Assembly (NCBI GenBank): GCA_025267735.1 | Contig: CM046299.1 | Location: 22,838,232 to 22,902,231 of the forward strand | DNA: 64,000 nt | Origin: Mactra quadrangularis | Taxonomy: Eukaryota; Mollusca; Bivalvia; Venerida; Mactridae | Reading direction: 5' to 3' | Part shown: positions 58,450 through 64,000 of the stretch, one piece after another | Layout of the letters: each line of letters opens with the position of its first letter | How positions within the stretch are numbered: the stretch's first letter is position 1 | Position numbers and translations under genes: made by a program | Notes under the pieces: generated by a model | The model's database searches: none | Told to the model about the DNA's origin: nothing | What the model saw: the letters and a program-made list of their open reading frames with translations, nothing else

Positions 58450-61400
58450 AGAGCATTTAATTCCCAAGCTATCTAAACTATGAAATAATTATATTGTAGC
58501 ATTGTACTATTATAGATTAAAAGTCTATAACATTTGTATACAAGACTTGTCTGAAAAATATGATTTTACATTTTGTGACACGTTGATTCTTGGGAGGTTA
58601 AACAAACATTCTAATGTGCCTGTGAGTCGATCAAATTAGTTTACAATTATTTGATTCAAAGATTCAACTCTCCCTCGATGTTTGTCTGATCTTTTTTGTA
58701 ACTAGAAATGACTCAGAAAGGACTTTGACATCAGTTTGAAAAATTGAAGGTAGTTTATACATTATCAGGAAAAAATGACAAAAATCATTGATGTCCGATT
58801 AAACCGTAAGTTTTTGTTTGAATAAGTAAACTTGATTAGTGCATGGACGTTTAAATCTTGAAAGTCAGTTATAGTCACGTCCTCGTGGTTTAGGTAAATA
58901 TAAAATAAATTAGCTCTGTGTAATACCAATAAAATGTGTTTTGATGAATTTACAAATTATGCAAGTTAAAGTCAATTGGTCTCTATTTTGATTTCTGAGT
59001 TAATAGTCAATAAAAGTTCATGACATTCTTTCACACGTAAATCGTCTGTCTAAAAGCGTGAAAGATTGATAAGACTTGTTTAAAATACAAACATGAGACA
59101 TTTAAACAATGACTGATTGGTCGACATTAGTGACAACGTAAAATTTTCAATTGCTTTCGTCATAGATCTGTTTATACATTTTTGATTAATAATAATTAGT
59201 AATATCAATACTTAGTAATACTTTACCTAAAAGCTGTTTATAGATTTAATTTGTAATAATTAGTAATTCAAATACTAAATAATATTTTGCATAAGAGCGA
59301 AGGCATATTTCATCAAAATATTTGTCCATGTCTGAAACTTACTACAGAGTTTGTATAAGGGCTCTTCTATAATAAGATCCAAAACTTACAAAATTTCGCT
59401 TTCAAGAAGCTTCAGAATTGAAGAAGGTTATGCCGATGAAAATGATCATATATTAAAAGGGCATTTTATATAAAATTTAAGATCCGCTTATACACTGACG
59501 TACTATGCCCTAATCAATGTCGCAAAGCAGTAAATGTCATATACATGTATAATTAGATATCCTTAATTTGTAGTTATACTAAGCGAATCATTCAAACCCT
59601 CGAATCACGCCGAAAGATGGCACAATTTTGATATCAAAAGACAAAACTCGCGTGTACAGAGCTCAATGTTTTACTCAGCTATTCTTTATAAAAATATCGA
59701 TATATAGTTCATGGCAATAAAAAATATTGTTTTGCGTGAATCTTATTAAAACAGATTATTTTTGTCTTCAAATAGTTTTCTTCATTTATCAATGCTGAGC
59801 AAACACAGATGTTATTTTCTTATTCCATTTTCAATGACGTATGCATTTCTGTTGAAAACGTATACAATACATGAACTGAAACGACCGTCTAAATGGTATT
59901 CATGAAATTAATGAAGCACATTCAAATTTGAACTTTAAATAGAACCAAAACATGTTTTGAATACCAAGAAACCTCAAATTATTTCTATTCATCGTTTAAA
60001 TCTATGAACAGATTTTTAATAAGGACAATTCTTAAATCCAGAGACATAGTTTTAAACAGAGTTGCGAGTGCTAGGATTCAAGCGTTGGTTATGCTAAAAG
60101 ATCCGACAACCTTTTATCTCTTGTCATAATGTGTGTGAAGCCTTGATTCATTTGTAGGTTTTAGTCACATTTTAAGTAGTCAATAACTTGTACCCCTTAT
60201 CCCACTATACAATTTGTGCCAAGAACCCAAGCCCCTGGCACTAAACTTAACTACCTATCTTAGCACATCGGTTTCAGCGTTCAGCGTCTATTACATGAAC
60301 GCTGCGTATCATTAAGACTTTTCCCAGCTATACAATGGCTTATTGTTCATTTCAGAATGTCACTTAATGAAATTGCGAAGTTTTTTTCTACACTCTGATA
60401 TTTAAATACGATTTTATTTACATGTTAAACAATCTTACTATACCTATCATAAAAAGTCAATAATTCACAGCTGTAGACGTTAGGTGAAATAGTAAACATT
60501 GCGGTTAAAGTGTTCATATTTCATTTTGTAGTCCTAATTGATGAACATTTTTATTTCTTAAACAATGATCGATAATGTAAAGAATTTCAAATATTCGGAA
60601 TTGGATTAAGTATGTAATTTCTCTAGTATTTGTCTATCTTATCCAAACAATGCTGCATTTCAAGTTGCGCCGAAGTTTATGTAAATAAATAGATAAAAAG
60701 TTCATACTACGAATTCTATTAAGACAGATTTGTCGTGTAGACCTTGCATCGTTTCTACATCGTAAATATAAAACGTATTAAGTCTGAGTCACTGTGACAA
60801 TCTGAAAACGATCGGGGTTTTCCGTATTTACAAGTTTTTCAAGTTACGGAAATAGCCGACAGGTTACGGTTGTCACTACGATTTATTATCGATTTATATC
60901 TTGCACCCGCATTCGGAACACCTTGACCATTCATTTAATGAATAATTATTAGTAGTTATAAGCGTAGTTATTCGAATCGAATGGCCGAGGAGTTACGAAT
61001 AACATTTCCGAGGCACTCCGAACTTGTTAGGGTTTGTCATATCACGGAAATGTCCGAGGAGGTACGATTGGTACCGATATTCAAGAAATCACTCGACGTA
61101 GGTTTGATTACCTAACAATATAAACCACAAACTATTTCTTCCAATTTTAAAAGCAAACAATCATCAATACAGTAAGTCCTACATAAAACTTTAAATGTAT
61201 AGTTTAATACCTAATCGATTGCCCTCCTGAATTTTAACATGAGTCCTCTTAATACCACAATAAACAAATAGTTACAATAGAGTTACCCTCCCGCAATGGC
61301 TCTTCAAGATTAAAAACCATTAAAGGTGTTATAAGTGAAGAAAATTGAACAAAATTGAAGAACTTCTCGTCTGCGATATTTTATTCATAATTAGGTGTTA

Positions 61401-62854
61401 CTTTTGGAAAGTAGCGGTTAAGAGACAATATCACACCGTCGGATTAAAATTGAGTGCTTTGACTGAAATATCAAAACGTTTAAACACTTTTTATTCAAAT
61501 GAAATTCCAGAGCTATCGAAATAAAAGGTTCGAAAAAGGTTAAGAAGTCCAGAAATCATTTTAATACATTTGTTTTGCAAACTTTTAGTGCAAGAAAATG
61601 TATAATGCATATTACTGGTCTCTGTGGCAAAATGCCCTACACAAATTTGAAAGAGAGAATTGACAAATTTTTAAAAGTGCTGTTTTAGATGTCCACTAAT
61701 ATTCTTCAAACGAGCTTCTTTCGTGACACATGCACTTGCCACTAATTGTTTATGACATAACGTACATTTGTAACGAGTCTTTTTTATATGTTTTACTATA
61801 CTGCTAATGAGATGAGAGTGAGTCTTGTATAAGAACACGATAACTGTAAGCCTAAATAGAATAGAATTAAGCCATTTTATTAACTTAAGACTTTTTAGTC
61901 ATTTAGTTGTCTTCGCGACCAATTCATGTAAATTTCACATAAAACGTAATACTTGTGAATGAATTGTACGCCGGCATTTTGAAAACGGTTATTACAATCA
62001 TAACTGACTAACAACATCAAATATACATTATTCATTGAAAACAATGGTTTTTACTACGACTAATATCGATGTACATTTACCTGTATGTTAAAAATTACGT
62101 AAAATTCCTCTTATCTTTTTTCATATAGGCTTTAATTTCATACTAAAAGATAACATTCAAATTAAAACCGTATAAATGTTATCTCGACGAAATTATTTCA
62201 GAGTCTCTTACCTGCAGTTCTCCAATAAACTCAAGTTTTATACAATAAGAATATTACATTGGAAGATAAAATCTCAAGTTCTGCTGAGCTGCCTGATTAT
62301 TATACGTTTCTGAATCTTGATTGTTTCATTCTGCAAACATCAATTTAAATTATAGAAAAAATATAAAACTTGGAAACTAACGGAGAATTGAGTCTAGTCA
62401 AAATGTTGTTTCGATGAGAAAAATACAAATATACACCAGTCAGTAACATGAAAATTATGAAATTATTAGGTAGAATATATCTAATAATAATTGCAGTCTC
62501 ACAGAAATTCTTTATTCGCGACTGAAGATTTGTATAAGTAACATATTTTAAAAGGTTGACTGTTTTTAGGGTTCTGTTTTCTCATGTGCAAGTTTTGTTG
62601 TTTCGAAAAGCACATATAATGTAAGCCAAAATTTTGGAAACGAAAGAAATTTTGAGACAAATTGATAATGCATACCAAAAGTATTTTTAGTACAAATGTA
62701 TAGCTAGTTTAGGAAAACACGAGGCATTGTTTACATTGAATATTGTTTCGATTTGTTTCAAGTTATTGTTCATGTGATATAGCTGAAACAGTTTGTTGAT
62801 AAAGTTAAAAAATACTGATTTTTGAAATTTGTTCAGGTTGCTTTTGGTGCTTTA
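58450..62854. other. AT-rich stretch with one old foldback relic
   Basis: No gene supported. Around 60890-61080 the words GAATGGCCGAGGAGTTACGA and TCCGAGGCACTCCGAAC resemble arms of the 41566-41887 family in a rearranged copy. Confidence 0.35.
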
Positions 62855-62990
62855 CAGTCCGAACAGGTAATTTTAATAGCAAGCAATATATCTTGATTGT
62901 AGATTTTTGGTTGCCCAAAGAAAATTTTGTTTGCCCGAACTAAATAGTTGTTGTCCCGGGCAACCGGACGCCTACTAATTTCGTAGACGG
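62855..62990. mobile_element. Decayed copy of the CAGTCTAC MITE family
   Basis: Shares GGTTGCCCAAAGAAAATTTT, GTTGCCCGAACTAAATAG-like, TGTCCCGGGCAACCGGACGC and ATTTCGTAGAC with 10694-10859. The right end is clear; the left end is uncertain. Confidence 0.6.
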
Positions 62991-64000
62991 TTTACTTCAT
63001 GAATAAATGTGAATCAGTTTATCCACAAAACATAATTTTGTCCAAGAACTTTTGGAGGGTACTGTCTATTGTACAAGTTTGAAACAATGCCAACTTCTCA
63101 GGTATCAGATATACTGGTTCACATTATTTGTTTTCAAACTTACACATTAAACATTTTGGCATTTACTTTTTGCAGGACATATTTATTTTGTTTTTATTGA
63201 ACAAGTTCAGGTATAAGAATAATAATATAAGTTGTATGTAAAATGAATCAGGTATTAATGTATTAAGTAACTAAATGCTTCTTATGAGACGTCATACTGT
63301 ACGTATCACTTGTACGTATAAATAAGTTTAAACCTATATTTTATGTAAATAGTAGTAGTATTTTTCTTTGGTGCCAGGCACAGTCACTAGTACGTGTTTA
63401 GTGCTAGTTAACAGCTTTGATCCAGAAACCTTAACTTCTCCAGAGACAGTGAATACGGCGAATGATCGCCGAAATATGACTGAAATTTTGTTTAAAAGAG
63501 GCCATAAAAACAAACCGAACAATTGAATGGGGCCGGAGATGTGGTTATCTCACGAGTAGTACTGTAGTAGAGGTTACGCTAGATGTGCAACAGACACGTT
63601 TTGATTGGTTAATTTGAACGATTGCTCAAAATTAATATTATTGGTAGATGTGTCTGATCGATTGAAAAGACACACTGTGATTGTGTTCAAAACGATTTCA
63701 TAGCGTCACGAAAGACGTCAAGCAGACGTCATCATTATTTTATTGCAGGCTAATAAAGAAGCGTATTTACGGACGATAATTTGAAATTGTCTCTTTGGCA
63801 ATAAGTCGCAGTCTCAAATCGCATTCAGTAAATGAACAAAACTGTAATGGAGGACGATGATTCACTTGCAAAATAGAGTCAGTTCCAAACTAGTATATTT
63901 TCTTCTTTATTTACACGTAGTTAAACTAGTCTTGTGCTGACCAAACGACATAAGAGAAATGGTTATTTAAACAATGTCAAGAAGTAAACAGTAAGATGAA
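62991..64000. other. AT-rich end of window
   Basis: No supported gene. A minus frame at 63522-63334 opens after AACAAAATTTCAG and has a plausible peptide (SGEVKVSGSKLLTST), but no start or donor, so it is not called. Confidence 0.35.

Noticed and set aside
63334..63522. Minus-strand terminal exon
   Set aside because: An acceptor-like site is present, but the peptide is short, partly repetitive (Tyr run) and has no partner exon in the window.

Overview
The window is AT-rich eukaryotic (metazoan) genomic DNA. It has short exons with GT-AG splice sites, very long introns, and a dense load of LINE, SINE and DNA-transposon remnants. There are no operons, no bacterial-style gene packing and no CRISPR. 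The mix of repeats (LINE, tRNA-headed SINEs, many hAT-type and foldback MITEs) together with a secreted Kunitz-plus-basic-tail protein fits a lophotrochozoan, most likely a bivalve or other mollusc. That assignment is inference.

Host genes. (1) The best-supported gene lies on the minus strand between about 38.6 kb and 26.6 kb. A long last exon (27513-26573) carries a complete six-cysteine Kunitz/BPTI domain and a Lys/Arg-rich tail. Three upstream exons (34169-34064, 37066-37013, 38632-38579) were located by hand from splice sites; their phases (0, 0, 1) chain together in frame. The signal-peptide exon is not settled; a weak candidate is at 40339-40298. (2) On the plus strand a first coding exon at 20437-20488 ends with a GTGAGT donor in phase 1. 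Two possible terminal exons with matching phase-1 acceptors lie at 53565-53749 and 55338-55453. If they belong together, the Kunitz gene sits nested, antisense, in a 33-35 kb intron. (3) A further minus-strand exon candidate (58024-57820) is bounded by good splice sites. Several coding-like fragments (1.1-1.6 kb, 12.0 kb, 14.4 kb, 23.2 kb, 48.5 kb) are unassigned.

Mobile elements. A 5'-truncated, frameshifted LINE occupies about 3.4-6.7 kb (minus), with reverse transcriptase, the end of its endonuclease and a (GTTCT)n 3' tail. At least five hAT-type elements have perfect 8-bp target-site duplications: 2704-3123, 17779-18242, 35432-35895, 46277-47248 and 52685-53059. The 972-bp one retains a decayed transposase C-terminus. 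Three copies of a GGCGGATCC-ended MITE cluster at 45-48 kb. Several long-TIR foldback elements recur (11.6/23.6 kb; 18.7/41.6 kb; 38.3 kb), a pogo/Tigger-like MITE is at 51.9 kb, and tRNA-derived SINEs lie at 12.9, 39.3, 39.7 and 44.1 kb. The two at 39 kb form an inverted pair.

Other repeats. There is a near-identical 518-bp direct duplication (9397-9914 and 10076-10593), a G-rich 18-19-bp minisatellite (13.9-14.4 kb) next to a decayed hairpin-bearing tandem repeat, a 34-bp minisatellite with a two-unit higher-order pattern (58.3 kb), and an ACATAC-type microsatellite. The rest is AT-rich intronic or intergenic DNA with nothing recognisable by eye.
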